A stretch of DNA of 64,000 nt from Linnemannia elongata (GCA_036320915.1 JAXBDG010000016.1:62001-126000); one strand, 5' to 3'; shown: positions 1 through 13,800, counted from the first letter of the stretch. Numbers and translations: made by a program. The notes: generated from the letters alone by a model not told the origin.

Positions 1-1050
1 GAGGGGGAAAGAAAGATATAAAAAAAAGGTACAGCCGCAAATGAGGCACCGCCAGGCACCAACAGCCCAGCCAACCAGCTTACTTACACAACAAACTATG
101 GGGTTATTTTTCTGAACTTTAGAAAACAAAAAGCAGGTGGGCAGGGTCCAGACCACACCGCCCTCTTTTTATATCTCTCTCTCTCTCCCAGATGGTTGGA
201 GTGGACCACGTAAAGTGTAAAGCACGGGAACACATAACAATGCTGCGAACGCCCCGCGGAGATGGACGTTCATTCTTTTCAAACAACAGGCGTCACTTGT
301 CTATAAACATACCAGGCTGTTGTTTGCATGCAGCCATTCCTTCAATACTACTCGCCACCAATTGATCGGCAGACCCACTTGTTTTACGCCGCTTCATGTT
401 GAACGTCTACCATGGCTGATTCAGCCTGCCTTTCTTTTGTGTGACATGGGGTTGGTGACTCGACTTGTCTGCCTGCGGTTTCTGTTTTACCTTTTTTTTG
501 TTTTTTGTTTTTTTTGTTGTCGTTGCTGCTGCCCCTTTACATGTTATGCTTGCTCAACTCCGACAAGCGTCAGAAGGGAGAGTGGGCTGTGGGCAAATCA
601 CGTTTATTTTTGCGGATCAAGGCAACAGAGAGAGAGAGAGAGTGAGAGAGTGGGAAAGAGACAGAGAGGGACAAGTGCGCCTAGTGTCTCCTCGTTTTAG
701 TTCCCGTGCCAAAGTGAACAAACAGTGTGGGATGAAGAGGCTGGGCACAGTGTAATTTAGATCATCATTGGGCGCCAAAACAGACATGTACATGGACATG
801 GACACACACAAGCCAGTGCTTTGTGTAGCTTGTCCTAGTCAGGAAGCATGAAGAGTTTAGAGCTGGACCAAGGACTGAAGGCCATCCAGAGAGGAGAAGA
901 CAACAGTGCTACAATCAGCACGCATCTATTTTCCAACTCCAGGCGAGAGTTGACCTCAGTAGGCGCCACTTCTGCAGCAGAACGAGCATATTGAAAAAAA
1001 GTATATGGCCTATTTTATTGCAATGATTTAAGGTGATTTCATTAAATACA
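1..1050. other. Non-coding or unrecognised sequence with simple repeats
   Basis: No open frame here looks like a protein. The longest are driven by low-complexity tracts: CT-rich at about 176-188, T-rich at 490-515 and GA-rich at 629-672. The GA and CT tracts resemble the pyrimidine-rich leaders seen upstream of other genes in this window, so part of this could be promoter sequence of a neighbour outside the window. Nothing more can be supported. Confidence 0.5.
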
Positions 1051-1542
1051 AATATTTAAAATGATCCTCTCTCTTTGGTCACTTCCCGCCTGCTGGATAG
1101 CCTCGCGTAGCCTTTCAATGGCATTACTTTTTTTGCTTGAAAAACAGACGCAATTGCTTTATTTCCCATGAAATACGAAATGCTCCTTGAAACATAGTAA
1201 TTAAATGGGCCTAGGGTGAAGACGAAAGCCCAGCCGAAGGCAAGAGGTGAGGTGGATATTACTGGGCCGGAATAAAGTAAGCGCATCATCAAATTGTATA
1301 TCAGTCGATGCCATGAGTCAAGATCCGGACGCAAACAATATCAAGATAACTTACCAAACACAATGCCACAGACAATCTTGTAACCCTTGGCAGTTTCTAA
1401 GGAACCGGACGTATTGTAAAATCATTCCAGCAAGCATTGCGCCATGTTATTTCTTTGTTCTCATGGTGTTTTGAATGGTTGGTACAAGAGGAGGATCGAT
1501 ATTCTTGAAAAGTGTGTCCACATATTCATTCCTTTCAAGGAA

Positions 1543-2419
1543 TTACACATCCACATTTATACCTTTCGACGGCTGTGTGCCTCTTGCGAGGGAACTTCGC
1601 CAAGCAGAAGGCATGAAATGGTTTTCATTGATGAAACCTTGCACGCCTGTCTGAAGAACAAAGGCATCTGGAGAGACTCGAAACGAGGTGTATTTGTTTT
1701 CATCGGCGTTCGGGTTGAGTTCTGTGCGTAGGAGTTTTTGGAGGATAACAATGATCAATAACATATTCCACATGTAACAGCAAGTTATAGATGCCGAAGA
1801 AGAGCAGACACTTACCTATCATACAACAGATCGTGAATCCAATCTTCTTGGAAACGAGTCTTTCTCATCTTAGCTATCGTCAATTCGGTCGATGTCCTAA
1901 TTCTTGCCTTGAACCATTTGCTGGCATCTTTGCTGGCATCGTCGTATAAGCCCTTGTTTGTCTCACGTAATAAGAAAGTCGTGGAGACATCGACATGACA
2001 AAAGTCGGCCTCGAGACTACTAAAAGACTGAGGTAAAAGCCCTAAGCTAGATTAAGTGTAGCGGTCATTCACAATTACAACTCCTGTTCCCTTGTGGTCA
2101 CCATAGTTCATCTTTCTGGTAGTCTACGACGAATAAAGTCTTTGGCATAAGACTCCGATCTGTTAACAAGGGTCGAGGCGGTTCTGATTTGGGATTGTGA
2201 TTGTCGGTCCAGCCAGAACCGAGCTTCTTCGTTGACCTTCCAGTATGAGAATTTTTGCAATAGGTCCAATTTTGTATCCTTGTCCAGATTGCTCTGCTCA
2301 ATCGCTTGCATGTATCTCTGATGCCCATGTTGTTTGACGTAGATATTGAATGCCTCGAAGAATGCAGGTGTGGAAAGGAAGCATTTTGACCCCCATCCCC
2401 AATATGAGCCATTAAACAT
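1543..2419 (-). pseudogene. Decayed or partial multi-exon gene, family not recognised
   Basis: Two stretches read like protein on the minus strand. The first, 2419 to 2108, opens with an ATG and is rich in aromatic and charged residues (FSYWKVNEEARFWLDRQ), ending at a TGA. The second, about 2020 to 1816, contains RIRTSTELTIAKMRKTRFQ and ends at a good donor (GTAAGTG at about 1815). A third open stretch (about 1735-1575) has an acceptor, but splicing it to the second puts it out of phase and gives an early stop. No clean splice joins the first two stretches in phase. The pieces look like exons of one former gene, now broken, or a gene whose splicing I could not solve. Further weak exon-like pieces lie at 1056-1440. 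I do not recognise the family. Confidence 0.3.
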
Positions 2420-2703
2420 TTTTCACATTTTCAAGCCATGCCAAGTGATTGCGCCAAAACCAAAAACGATTGGTTGCGTTTTCGTCGCCATGGCAATTGC
2501 GATTGCAATAGCAATTCATAAACAAATGTATCCATTAGATATTTGCATTTTCATGATTTGACCTCTTTGTAGAATGAAATGTCTATTAGTACTATTAGAA
2601 GTGTAGAATGAAGGAGGGGTATGAAGACTGCATAGGAGGGAAAAAAAAAGTAAATGAGCGCAAGAAAAAAGCAAGGGAGTAAAAAACTGCCAGAAAAGAG
2701 AAT

Positions 2704-5459
2704 CTAAATGGGAGGATAGACAACGCGGAGGACTTCCCGAACAACATCGGCCGCTGTCGTCTCGTCAGCAACCTCACTCGCTCCATCGTCGTCATCTCCT
2801 CCACCCCTTCCATCAACAACTGACCCACCATCACCATCATCACCACTGCCTCCTCTTCCTCCTCCTGCATGGGACGAACCACCCTCAGAATCCGAAGAGT
2901 GTTCAACAAACGAATCACCTCCGATACTACCGCTCGCTTCAGAACCGGTGCTCCCCTTTCGTGAGATATGAGGTGGAGTCTGCCTTGTTCCTCTCAATGG
3001 CGTTTTTCCATTGTTCCTTCCCAGCGACGAGCGATTGTTTCGGTATGGACTTGAAGGCGATGAAACGGAGGAAGATCCTAAACCTCCTGTAGCAGCGGCC
3101 AGCATTCTTTGTCGTCGAGTCGATTTTAATTCTATCCTGTGTGAGAACACCTTCTCGGCTGCAATGGTTAACAGGTCCGGTGTCACAAAATTCGTCTGAA
3201 AGATCGCGGCCAATGTTCTAATGCAAGGGATATGTGTGTGCGTGAGTGTGGATGTGTTTTCGATAGGCATGTAGGCTCGTTGGAGAAGACAAATAAACCT
3301 GGCGGGGTTTGTGGGCGGTCTGGTAACCTTAATTTTCCAGTCTACGCCCACCAGCATCACATAGTCGCCAAGAGATTGGTTCATTCATCAGTAACAACAA
3401 CAAAAAGGAAAGACATACTTCATGATAGCCTCGAGGTCTAGGGCTGCTCGGGCTGTGAGTCCGCCATAGACAGCCTCGTGTGTCCGGATTGCAACAATCA
3501 CATCCCGAATATAGCGCGTCATATCATTCGACACTGTAACGGCCTTCATCCTCTTTGACAATTCATCCCAGTCCTACAAGGAGCATACGAGACGAAAGTA
3601 CCTGAAATGTGAGACGAGTATTCAGAACTGGCTGTGGCAACTCCTTTTTTTTTGTTCAAGCGCCAACGCCAAAGATAAAGAGGTGGTCGACTTACGGTTC
3701 TCCGAAATAGAGCATGCTTCCTTGCGGGGACGGTTTGCATCCGTGATGGTTGAGGGATCGAAAACTGGTATGTCCCATTGATCGCAAAGTAGTCCAGCTA
3801 TTACAAAAGATACCAAATCAGGGATACACCAGTTGCATAGTTTTGTCAGTACTTTCCACTATATCCAGGATTCATCCGTTGTAATTCTCGATCTCTTCCA
3901 GTTGCAGGTAAGTACCAATTGCTTGGGAACATTCTCCGGGACGTTGGGCGAGTTGAAAATGGCAATGATGATGAGGTCCGGAAGCACGTATCGGTTCCTG
4001 TCATTGATTTCCTTGTTTACAATCATCTAGTAAGGACATAGATAGCAAAGGGTCGATTAGCAATCCAATTCGTTCTAGTCATGTCAGTTCCACACGCTCC
4101 AAACTGACAGCACGATTGTCGAGATCATTACCTCTAGAAGGACAGCATACACCTCCTGACTGGCGTTCTCCAGTCCATCCAATATGATCGCCTGCGCAAT
4201 TCTCCGACCGCTGTACGTAATCCCTGACGTCTCCCCAACACCACCATATCCGCCCGCATTCGACATACTCTCATGTCGCCGCCTGGGGAACGTGAAATCA
4301 ACTGGCGTCACAGGTGCATGGCTTGAGCTGATAGAGGCGCCTCCTCCAGTATGTGATGTGGCCTGTAGGTATTGTGTTGTCTGTGTTGTTCTCCTGCTGG
4401 TGCTATCTCGTGGTGTCAAAGAGTCCAGTCCGTCAGTTCCTGTGGGTGACATGGCGGTTGATCTCCTTGACCGACTGTACGTGAGTTGTTCCACCATGGT
4501 ATCTCCTGTACTTCTCGATCTAGACTCTGACTATTGTAAATTACAAGAAGATATATAGGGTTAGCCTTAAAAAATAAAAAATAAGAAAAAGCCTTGAGAG
4601 AGTGAAAATGCTTAGCCCATGACTTACCTGTCGCAGATTGAGACTAGCATCATCCGCACCAACACCACCACCAAACGAGTATTCACTCGTATCATTCAAT
4701 GGATGCGACACCCTCTGGATAGAAGCTGTATCTTGATCCCGTTCATTTGTAGTCTTGAAAGAGGCAATCGACGGTGCTACATTATGCCCGGACGGCCGTA
4801 CACTGAAATCCGACGCCTCCGAGTAGTTGGTTGCAACCGATCTCCGCGACTTCTCAAGTCGAAACTTGGGATTCCGTTGATAGTATTCGTCTGTAGGGTT
4901 GGAGTATTGATAATATTGCCCTGAAGGTGTTTGTTGGTGACTGTGGTGACTATGATGACTATGGTGTACACTGCTATTGGGAAGTTGGTACTGAGTCGAG
5001 GGCGTTGAATAGCTGGAGTGGGTGGCCATGTCGGCATGTCGACCGGTGATGGCTCCAATGATGTCTGTCTTTGTCTGTTGTCCATGGCACACTATAGTAG
5101 CTGTTGTCAGTCCAAACACAACCGCGCAATGCTACAGTAGGAACAAGGATGGTGGATTCATGATTAGTGAGTTGATATCACGGTGCATATGATCGCATTG
5201 ATTTCCTTGAGCGCGAACAATGCAATTGAGCAAATGTATGGTCCATATCCTGAACTGCAAAAAGGAATCAAGGTACCTGCTCGGCGGTACTCTTGAGTTC
5301 AGGCACGGCCTCTGGTGTGGTATGAAGAATGAGGTGCTTGTTCTTTGCAGTTAAACAGATGAGGATGGAGAGAAAGATCTCCTCCGAGAAGGCGATGCCC
5401 GATGCCTTTCTGATGGCGGCCATCTTGCTGCGAATCCACGCCCTGTTTGCGGGCGCCAT
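2704..5459 (-). CDS. Magnesium-chelatase-like / MoxR-type AAA+ related protein, seven exons
   Basis: Exons that splice in phase are 5459-5277, 5131-4628, 4530-4132, 4026-3916, 3797-3696, 3573-3419 and 3217-2704, giving 655 aa. The order matches the fungal magnesium-chelatase-like family: a helical N-terminus, a segment equivalent to the P-loop strand (residues about 66-90), a long Ser/His/Gln-rich insert (about 95-340), a conserved core (LDYFAINGTYQFSIP, about 400-415) and an AAA-lid-like end (TARAALDLEAIMK, then NFVTPDLLTIAAEKV, about 470-510). The last 130 residues are Gly/Ser/Asp-rich and look disordered. No intact GxxxxGK[ST] Walker A is visible; the equivalent position reads CHGQQTKTD (76-84). 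ATP hydrolysis is therefore doubtful, though I believe divergence there is common in the fungal family. Its biological role in fungi is not established. Family call is from recalled motif order; exon structure is from splice signals and phase. Confidence 0.72.
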
Positions 5460-5596
5460 TGTTGAAGAGCTGTCCTTGCTTCGTCCTGTTTGGTGGAGTA
5501 CGGAATGTCCTGTTTGGTGGTGATGCAACAAAGGTGCGTGTAGGTTGAAAAAGGGAAGACAGGAGAAGGGTTCACGGGGCGAAATGGCATTCATGG

Positions 5597-6590
5597 TTAC
5601 ACGTGACGCATTTTTTTTATAAACCCAAGGTCTTGTGTTCCAAAACATGCTATCTTTCTTCCCCCCTCTTCTTTATTATTGCTTGAAGCAATTGCCTCCG
5701 ACTGAGCCGTACAAACAATATTGTGCACGCAGCCGTAGTTATTTTCGATCACGTCCTTCATTGAGACAGACAAGATTGATCGTTGATAAATGATGGTGCC
5801 TGGATAGGGATCGACCTTCTTCTGAGCGATATCTTCATAAGCAAGAGTCCGACCTCTCATCACCTTCCGCCAATCCGATGATCTACCCACCTCGCGTCTT
5901 GTCAACAGGATGCGCTTAATACAAGGCTCCAATGATAATACGGAAATCAGGCCAGTTCTTCTGCATCCAATCCAACACCGGCGCCTCGATCTTGCGTGCC
6001 ATAAACACCACCGCTAGCACCCTCAAACACCCTAGGTCTCTCAACTCGTCCAACCCACCTCGAGCGTCATCTCCAAACAATTGCGTTGGGCTTTGTCAGT
6101 TTCATACCCTTCAGTTTCGTTCAAAGTGAGTGAACGATTCCAGCTGTGGGTTCCTTCTAATAAGTTCCAGTAGGAGCTGCTCCTGGTCGTAGTACATTAT
6201 GATGACCCTGCCTTCGAATATGTCGTCGTGAAAACAGGATGTCTCTTTCGTCCTCGGGTATCGACCCGCGAGCATTTGCTCTCTACTGTCTCAGTTTGGC
6301 CATTTTGTTAAGGTGGCGAGACTGATCAAGTCCAGACCTCATATGTACCCAGTGTGTCGGAAGCATCATATCCAGCGAAAGCAGTCGAGGGTTCAAACGA
6401 CAGCCATTGTCATCGATCAAGGTCCTAGTCGCCCCTGAGAGCAACTGAGTTTGGAAGATCTCGAGTGGAGATTTCGCTTGTGGGTGTCCTGTCAGCTGAG
6501 GTAGATGTCAGCTTGGAGAGATGGGCAGGAATCATGGTGGTGAGGCGTCGGAGAATGAGGAGCTGAATCTCGGGTGGCATGTCAGTGTCA
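5597..6590 (-). pseudogene. Eroded F-box/LRR-type gene remnant
   Basis: Reading the minus strand, an F-box-like start (MPPEIQLLILRRLTTM) lies at about 6580. Downstream, at about 5920-6060, is a typical C-terminal signature of fungal F-box/LRR proteins (LRVLAVVFMARKIEAP followed by LDWMQKNWPDF). Between them the frame is interrupted by several stops and frame changes, and the repeat-bearing middle is mostly missing (only about 1 kb, against 1.8 kb for the intact gene at 14996-16822). The remnant is flanked on both sides by intact genes of the same strand. I read it as a dead member of the F-box/LRR family that is expanded locally. Boundaries are approximate. Confidence 0.45.
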
Positions 6591-6789
6591 TTTATAATGA
6601 ATTAATCATAGGGGAATCTTTCATCGGACGGTTTGCGCTGTTGGAATCAAACTCGAAAATTAATTGCATAACGTAAAAAAAAATGGACAAACACACACCC
6701 ACACGGACCCACTTGTCAAAGGTAGGAAATGATAGAAAATGGAATATCATGTCATTATTGGTGATTAAAATGCTTTACTATTTACTTCT

Positions 6790-9388
6790 TTAGATGTAGA
6801 GCACGGTGACAACACAATTAGGAACCTTACTAAGAACCCCCGTCTCGAATGGGGTCCGACCTTTTGCCTTCATCTTCTTCTGATACCAGGCCACCTTTGG
6901 CTTCCCACGACACTCGACGTCCAGTGTTTCCAAGTGACCTCCCGCTTGCGGGATGCGATTGACAATGACGTCCAACAGGGCCGCCGGCAAACGTGACGAA
7001 TTAATCCAGACAGACTTGAGGATGAGGAAAGACATGTCCTTCAGGATGTCGCTCCACTGCACATCATCGATATTGAGCAAGCTGTCGAAGTGAACGGACT
7101 GCAGCTTCTTGGACGCGACCATCCATTGCATCCATGTCGAAAACCACCCGGTTGTTTGGATGTGTAGCAGGGTGACTGATCGCAAGACGGGCCAAATGGG
7201 CGGCGCGTCGCTGACGCTATCACTGACACAGTCGCCGAGGCTGGGGATATTTTCTAAGACCAGTTCGCATGTGCGGTTAGCGACGTTAGAGATGAAATGC
7301 AGTCTTGCTTGCCGTTCGGAGTTGTCAAATGGCTCGCTTCCGTTCCAGTGGATCTTGACTTCGGCTCCTTTAGAGAGCTTGCTAATCGATTTTTCCAGGT
7401 CGTGCAAGATCCGAGGACTGAGGCCATGGATGGGGATGGACAGGTATCGAAGGCGGCTCGGATTGTCATTGATGAGGTCCTGAAGGAGCACGGCATCCTC
7501 ATCTGAGAATCCGTTGTTGCAGAGGAGCTTGGGTGGAAGTTGCTTGAAGTACCGAGTGAGGGCAAAGTCGAACAGCTCATGCTCTTGGACGATGTTGAAG
7601 TAGCAGGTTTCGGGGTTGCCAACGTCGGGGATGTCGATAGTGTTGCCATCCTTGGTCATGAATCTCAGTCTGGCGCCTTGGATCGGAACGGTGTTTTGGA
7701 CGAGTGTAAGGACCTTAATGAGGGCTGGGGCTCCTTTTTCCAGCGGTTTTGTTCCAGAAAGGTGCGCAACCATGTCGAATCCAGAAATCCTTGCTCCACA
7801 TCTCGATATGACGTACTCATGGCAGCTCTGACTCCAAGATCCGGATAGGCGGACGGACACAGTCTTGTACTCATCCAAGAATACACCGAGGCTGATCAGT
7901 GCGAGGTTAGTCAGCTTGGAGACGTCAAGGTTGAGCTCCTTCAGTCGAATGGGTCCACTGGGTAGCGAGAAATGATTCTGGAAGGCCAAAAATTCTTCGT
8001 CCGTCAACTGGGATGGTGATGCGTCGTAGGCAGGGAAGAAGCCGAACAGAGTAAAAGTTTTCCAGAAGCCTAGTCGTCGTTCTTCCCATGGTGACATGGT
8101 AATCGTCGTGGTAGTGGTGGAGTTTTTTATATCCGCTGTGAGGAGCTCGTTCTCCCCGTGGTGGAGGCAAAGGGTCCGGAGACTGGATTGAGTAGTGACG
8201 GCATTCTTGACTCGTTGGAAGATGGAACAGAATCTGTCGACAGGGCAATGGAGATCCAAACGAGTAAGGTTCCAAGACTGCGAGATGATTTTTAGCAGTG
8301 CTGGCCAGAACCAGTCACCGTCGACTGCCATGACCGTCAGTCGTTCGATCCTGTCGCTCCAAGCCTCAACAATGTTTAGGTTAGACGCCTGGACGGTGAC
8401 GGCGATGGTCTCGATTGATCCTTCTTTGAGACCAAACTCGAATCGTCCTACGTGCTGTGTGGTGATCTCGATCGTCCTTAGCTGATGGGATGTCTCGGCG
8501 AGTTCACTAGCCATATTGTATCCTTGCACGAGTGTGGTGCTGCAGAGTCGTAAGCATGACAGATCGGGGGCTTTACCCAGCAGTTGAAGCAGTCGTTGCT
8601 TGCTCTCCTCGTTCTCCCAACTGAAAGACACTCGATCCAAGGTAAGACTGTGGGCTAGACATTCCTTGTACCTGTACGCCTTTAGAACGTCCGACACGCC
8701 CTTGATAGAGAGGTTCCTGAAAGGCCCCGGCTGGCCCACCTTCTCGAGTTCCAGGAGTTTCAAGAGTTGGGCGACTCCAGCGACCTTCCGTACGACGCCC
8801 AAGGAGACGCAGCGGCCATTAGGAATGTCGGTGTCAACGCTGAACGACAGGCTCGAGACGCGGGAAAGCTTCATGTGTTGTCGTAGTGTTCGGATCTGCC
8901 TTGTCGTTGGACCAAAGTCCAAGGTGATGTCGAGCTCCTGGACAGGACTGTCCTTTCCAATCAATTTAAAAAAGGTCACGGCGTTGTTGGATGAAAGTCG
9001 CACCGTGACCAGTCCTCGCTTCTCATCCAGGGTCCCTTTAAATGTCTGGATTATGCATCGGAGCTCGTCCATCTTGCTAATAGACATGCTACAAGCGAAA
9101 ATATCATGTAAATACAACGTAATTTATGCGTGTAACATTACTTAAATAAATCTAATTCTAAGACAAGGGGTATACTTACTTTTGCTTATCAGAGTCCTGT
9201 TGAAAGTTGAGTCCAGCGCCTGCAGTGGTAGCCTCATCGACTTGGGGAAGTTCGTTGTTGTCGTTTCTCTGGACGACACGTCCCCACCTTCGGAAAAACT
9301 TGGTGCGGATAGGGATTTTGGTCTCATTGGTGTTGAGTAAGACAGCCTGGAGTTCTCGTTGCGGTTGTTGCTGAGGTGCTGTTGCCAT
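6790..9388 (-). CDS. LRR-like solenoid protein, shorter member of a tandem pair
   Basis: Two exons: 9388-9180 and 9088-6790, with a 91-bp phase-2 intron (GTAAGT...TTGTAG), giving 835 aa. Exon 1 encodes a short divergent N-terminal domain (about 70 aa). Exon 2 encodes a long solenoid with leucine-rich-like periodicity (examples NLTRLDLHCP, LRTLCLHHGE, LKELNLDVSKL) and no recognisable catalytic motif. It is clearly paralogous to the gene at 10806-14204: stretches such as VQELDITLDFGP (here) versus IQELDITLDFGP align throughout. Compared with that neighbour it lacks about 250 residues between the N-terminal domain and the solenoid. The intron position and phase are the same in both, so the pair arose by tandem duplication. 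A role in protein binding is an inference from the repeat architecture only. Confidence 0.75.
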
Positions 9389-10061
9389 GTTGTTGTTTGG
9401 TATGTGTTTTTTTGGATGGTTGATGGATACGTGTCGTCAGTTAGACGAGCGATGTGACGGAGCGCGAGAGAGTTGTGTATGGATGAATACGTGAGAAGTG
9501 GGCTTTACAGGTCGTTCGAGAGATAAAAAAATTATCATGAAAATGGATATGTACAAAGTGTGTGTGACAAGTGGAGGGGGACGTGAAAGAGGGTACAGAA
9601 AAGTGGATAGAGCAAGGTAAGGATAGAGGAGAAAGAAAGTTTGAAGATGAAGAGAGAAAAGAGAAAAAAAAAGGAGAGAAAAAGGAGAGAAAAAGGAAAG
9701 AAAAATGGAACAGGGGTCAACGTTTTATTTATGCCGTTGCCTGAAAGTCGACGGGAGTGGGTGTCGCAGATGGCGAAGGCGAAAGCGAAGCGATCAATAA
9801 GGCGGAAATGGCGGCAAGAGTACGGACAGCTGCCTTGGATGGAGGCCACCTATTAAAAATAAGGAGAATGGAAGGATCTTTCTCTCATTTGCATTTTTTG
9901 TCAATAATCCAAGAAAATGCAATTTACCGTTTGCGCCACCATGACCGATTGATAAATAAAAAAGTTATCCCAGTCTACCCGTCTCCTCAATCTTGCCATG
10001 GTCAACGCAGGGATAGCATGTACACACCCATAGACAATACGCATAAAAATTCATATGCAGG

Positions 10062-10097
<36 letters not shown>

Positions 10098-10805
10098 AAG
10101 GTCATGAGATCTCTTTCCTCGCCAGGCAAAAGCAAAAAAAATGTAAGCAAACTGTCTTTACCTCATTATTTATGTCTTATCTACCCTTTGTAAACTTCAT
10201 GCCGCTTTGTGAGATAGAGAAGAAAAACCAAAATGCAAAAGACAAAAAAATAAATAAAATAATCAGTCCATCCAACCTCATAACAACTCTTTTTCTCAAC
10301 AGACCTCTCACTAACCACTGTTTGCCGTTTCCATATCTCTTTCCATCCCGCTTGGATTTTTCTTGGCATGCATGAATCGCCACTCGTACGGTGACCATAC
10401 TCCAGAAAAAGCGCCAGATGTTACTCCATGCAAACGTCCTAATTTCGTGCTTTTCCCAAGTCGACAGTGTCAGCCAAGTAGAAAGAACGATGGAGGCCGT
10501 GTAAGAAGCAAGGTGTATGGGATGAAGGTAGGGAAGGGGTGGAAATAGGAAGAGGAAAAGATGAATAGTGAAACAGCCCTCACTGCGTCTATCAGACTGA
10601 TATTTGATCAAATATGAGTGTCGGGACAAAGATTAATGATAAAAGTGCACGACGCGATGTGGACGCGATGTGAACGCGATAACTCACACTCAAATTTAAC
10701 ACTGAGCCATATGTCAGCTGGCTTTTTTGTCTCTGTATAAGTGGAGAAAATACATTTCGATGGTAAAAATACAAAGGTAAAAACGTAACAAGACAACCAA
10801 ACGCT
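9389..10805. other. Intergenic spacer between the two LRR-like paralogues
   Basis: No supported gene. It contains a T30 homopolymer (10066-10095), an AG-rich block (about 9600-9710) and the shared upstream region of the 6790-9388 gene. Short matches to the upstream region of the second paralogue are visible (the string agatggcgaag occurs near 9769 and near 14559; caaatgcaatt-like sequence near 9917 and 14751), which suggests the duplication that made the pair included several hundred bases of upstream DNA. Confidence 0.5.
10066..10095. repeat. T30 homopolymer
   Basis: Uninterrupted run of 30 T on the plus strand in the spacer between the tandem paralogues. Its length is likely to be polymorphic and uncertain in assembly. 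Confidence 0.9.
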
Positions 10806-13800
10806 CTACTGCTCCTTGATCCAATTGTACGCTATGGACACACAGCAATTCGGAACTCTATCCAAAACCAACTGTTGAAATTCTATCCGTTCATCAGGCT
10901 TCTTCTTGAGTCCGAACCAGCCCTTCTTAGGTGTCTCATCACACTCCACCTCCAGCCTACTGAGGCACCCACCAGCCCGTGGGATCCGTTCCACCAACTG
11001 CGGCAGTAATTCTACTGGGAGATGCGAAGAATTGATCTGAAGCGACTCGAGGCTCGCAAAATTTATCTTTGCCAGAACGTTACTCCACTGTACACGCCTG
11101 AACTCCTTCAGACCCAATAGAGAGACCACCCGTAGCCGCTTTGACGCCACCATCAATTGGATCCATGTCGAGAGGTAATTTGTACCGTGAATGTTCCTCA
11201 AGGAGACGGATCTTAAGACGGGCCAATTAAGGATTAGCGCGGGGTCGCAAAGGTGTTCGATGTTGCTAAGATCGAGTTCATTCGTCCGGTAGGCGACGTT
11301 GATGAGGAAATAAACCCTTGCAGTCGCTTCATGACTGTGTTGATCCTTGTCTCCGTTCCACTCGATCTTGATCTCGACATCTGAAGGCAGACAGCAAACC
11401 GCTTTTTCTACATCTTCCATGCTCTCTTTGCCGAGACCCGTGATGGAAAGGGAGAGGTATCTAAGGCGGGATGGGTATTGAGCAATGAGGGTTTGGAGGA
11501 TTGGGACATCTGAGTCAGAGAATCCTTTTTCGCAGAGAAGCTTTGTTGGGAGGAGACCAAAGTACCGAGTGAGGGCAAAGTCGAATGGCTCGTCTTCTTG
11601 ATTGATATCGAAGGATGCAGAGTTTGGATTTTGGAGGTTGGGGATGTCGATGGTGTTGCATTTGTCGGTCATGAACCTCAATCTGGCACCCGGGATCGAG
11701 ACGGTGTTTCGGATGTAGGCGAGGATGTCGAACAGGACCGTGGCTCCCTTTGCCAGCGGATCCGTTCCTGAGATCTGTACAGTCATGTCGAATCCTGAAA
11801 GTCGTCCTCCGAGGCGCGAGAGAAGTTCTTTGTGGATGTTCTCTGTCCAGACTCCTGATAGGCGGACACGGATATGATTGTGCTTGTCCAAGAATAGGTT
11901 AAGGTAGTGGAACCCAAGACAACTCAGCTTGGAGACATCGAGGTTGAGTTCCTGCAGGCGTATCGGTCCGTTTGCACTCTGAAAATGGTCTTGTAGTATC
12001 AAAACCTGCTCTTCAGTCAACAGGCATGGTTTCGCGTCGTGGGCAGGAAAGAAGCCGAACAGTGAATAGGTCGTCCACATGCCCAGATCTCGTTCCTCTT
12101 CTGGCAGCATTTTGATCGTTGTCGTGGCGATAGGGTCACTGAGATCCTTTGTGAGGAGCTCACTCTCCCCGTGATGGAAACAGAGCGTCCCGAGGCTTGA
12201 GTTGGGTCCAGCGATAGCCCTGACTTGTTCGAAGATGGAGCAGAACCTGTTGACCGGACAGTGGAGATCCAATCGAGCGAGGCCATGATTCTGGATAATA
12301 ATAGTCTCGAGCGCATTCCATATCTCATGGTCGTCGATTGCCATGACTGTAAGTCTCTCAACTTTATGTTCCCACCTCATTACTGTGCTCAGTCCAGATT
12401 CCTGAACGATTCCAGCAATGGTTTCGATCGATCCTGCTTTAAGACCAAACTCGGCATACTGCTGGAGGTCCGTGGTGATGTGAATGGTCGTCAGTCGATG
12501 GGATCTGCGGGCGAGCTCCAGGACCATATTGTATCCTTCTGAGAGTGTGCTGCTGCAGAGTCGGAGGTTCGACAGATCGGGGGCCTTGTCCAGCAACTGA
12601 AGCAGTCGCTGCCTGCTCTTTCCACGTTCCCAAGTAAACGACTCTTGATCCATGGTAAGACTGTAGGCCAGACATTGCTCGAACTCGTACCCCTCCAAAA
12701 TGTCCGGTACACCCTTTACAGAGAGATTCCTGAAAGGTCCGGGCTTGCCCACTTTCTCGAGTTCGAGGAGCTTCAAAATTTGAGCGGCTCCGCCGACCTT
12801 GCGCACGCCTAGAAAGATATGCTTGCCCCCGGGAACGTCAATGTTGATGGACAAACTCGAAACGTGGGAGCGCTTCATGTGCTGTCGTAGTGTCCGGATC
12901 TCGTCTGTCGATGGACCAAAGTCCAAGGTGATGTCGAGCTCCTGAATGAGACTTTCCTTTCCAATCATCCTGAAAAACTCTTCGGCGTTGTCAGAGGAGA
13001 GCCGCACCTTGACCAGTCCTCGCTTCTTGTCCAGGGTGCCATTAAATGACTGGATCGCGTGTTGAAGTACTCCCATGTTGCTGACATTGGCATTCTCTTC
13101 CACATGCTGGTCACAGACCCATTTGATCTTGTAGTCAGGCGTCAGAATCCGGTGCAGGTTGCCCAAGGTTCGGTTGTCATCCTTTCGAATCAAGAACGAC
13201 TCGACGGCTCGGAGGTCGGGGCCGTCAAGAACCTGGCAGTGTTTTGCGTCAACTTTATCGTCGGTCGAGTTGAGGACCTCCTTAAGGTGGTCAGCGATGT
13301 ACTTGATATTGGGCAGACAGTTGTCGTCATTGGATGTGAGCATGTTCTGTATATCGGACGGCAACGTGGATGCGTTGAGAATGGCAGGGGCGGGGAAAAC
13401 GGCACCACCGACTGTTGCGAGTTTTTGAATCGCATCAAGAAGCCTCATCATGTGGTTGCCGTACTTTTGGATGAATGCCTTAGGCGTCCTGATCTCGTAC
13501 TCATCGTGATGGGCAAAGTGCATCTTGTGGGAAACTCCTCCATCGATAGCTGAAGCTGCAGCGGCAACCGAGTCGCCGCATTCGCAAAGGAAAAAAAGCC
13601 GGTAGGAGCGGGAGACTATATTGGCAAGGGTGCGTTTGGGCGTCGGCTCAGGGATGACGATGAACATTCTTGGGATCGAGTGGTGGGGTAGGTCAAACAG
13701 AGCCCGGATGCCGGCCTTTACATTCAGAAGGACGTTGTCGATCATGGCATGTCCGATCTTGTGTTGAGTCATGTTCGCATTGTGGTACATTTCCATGTAA

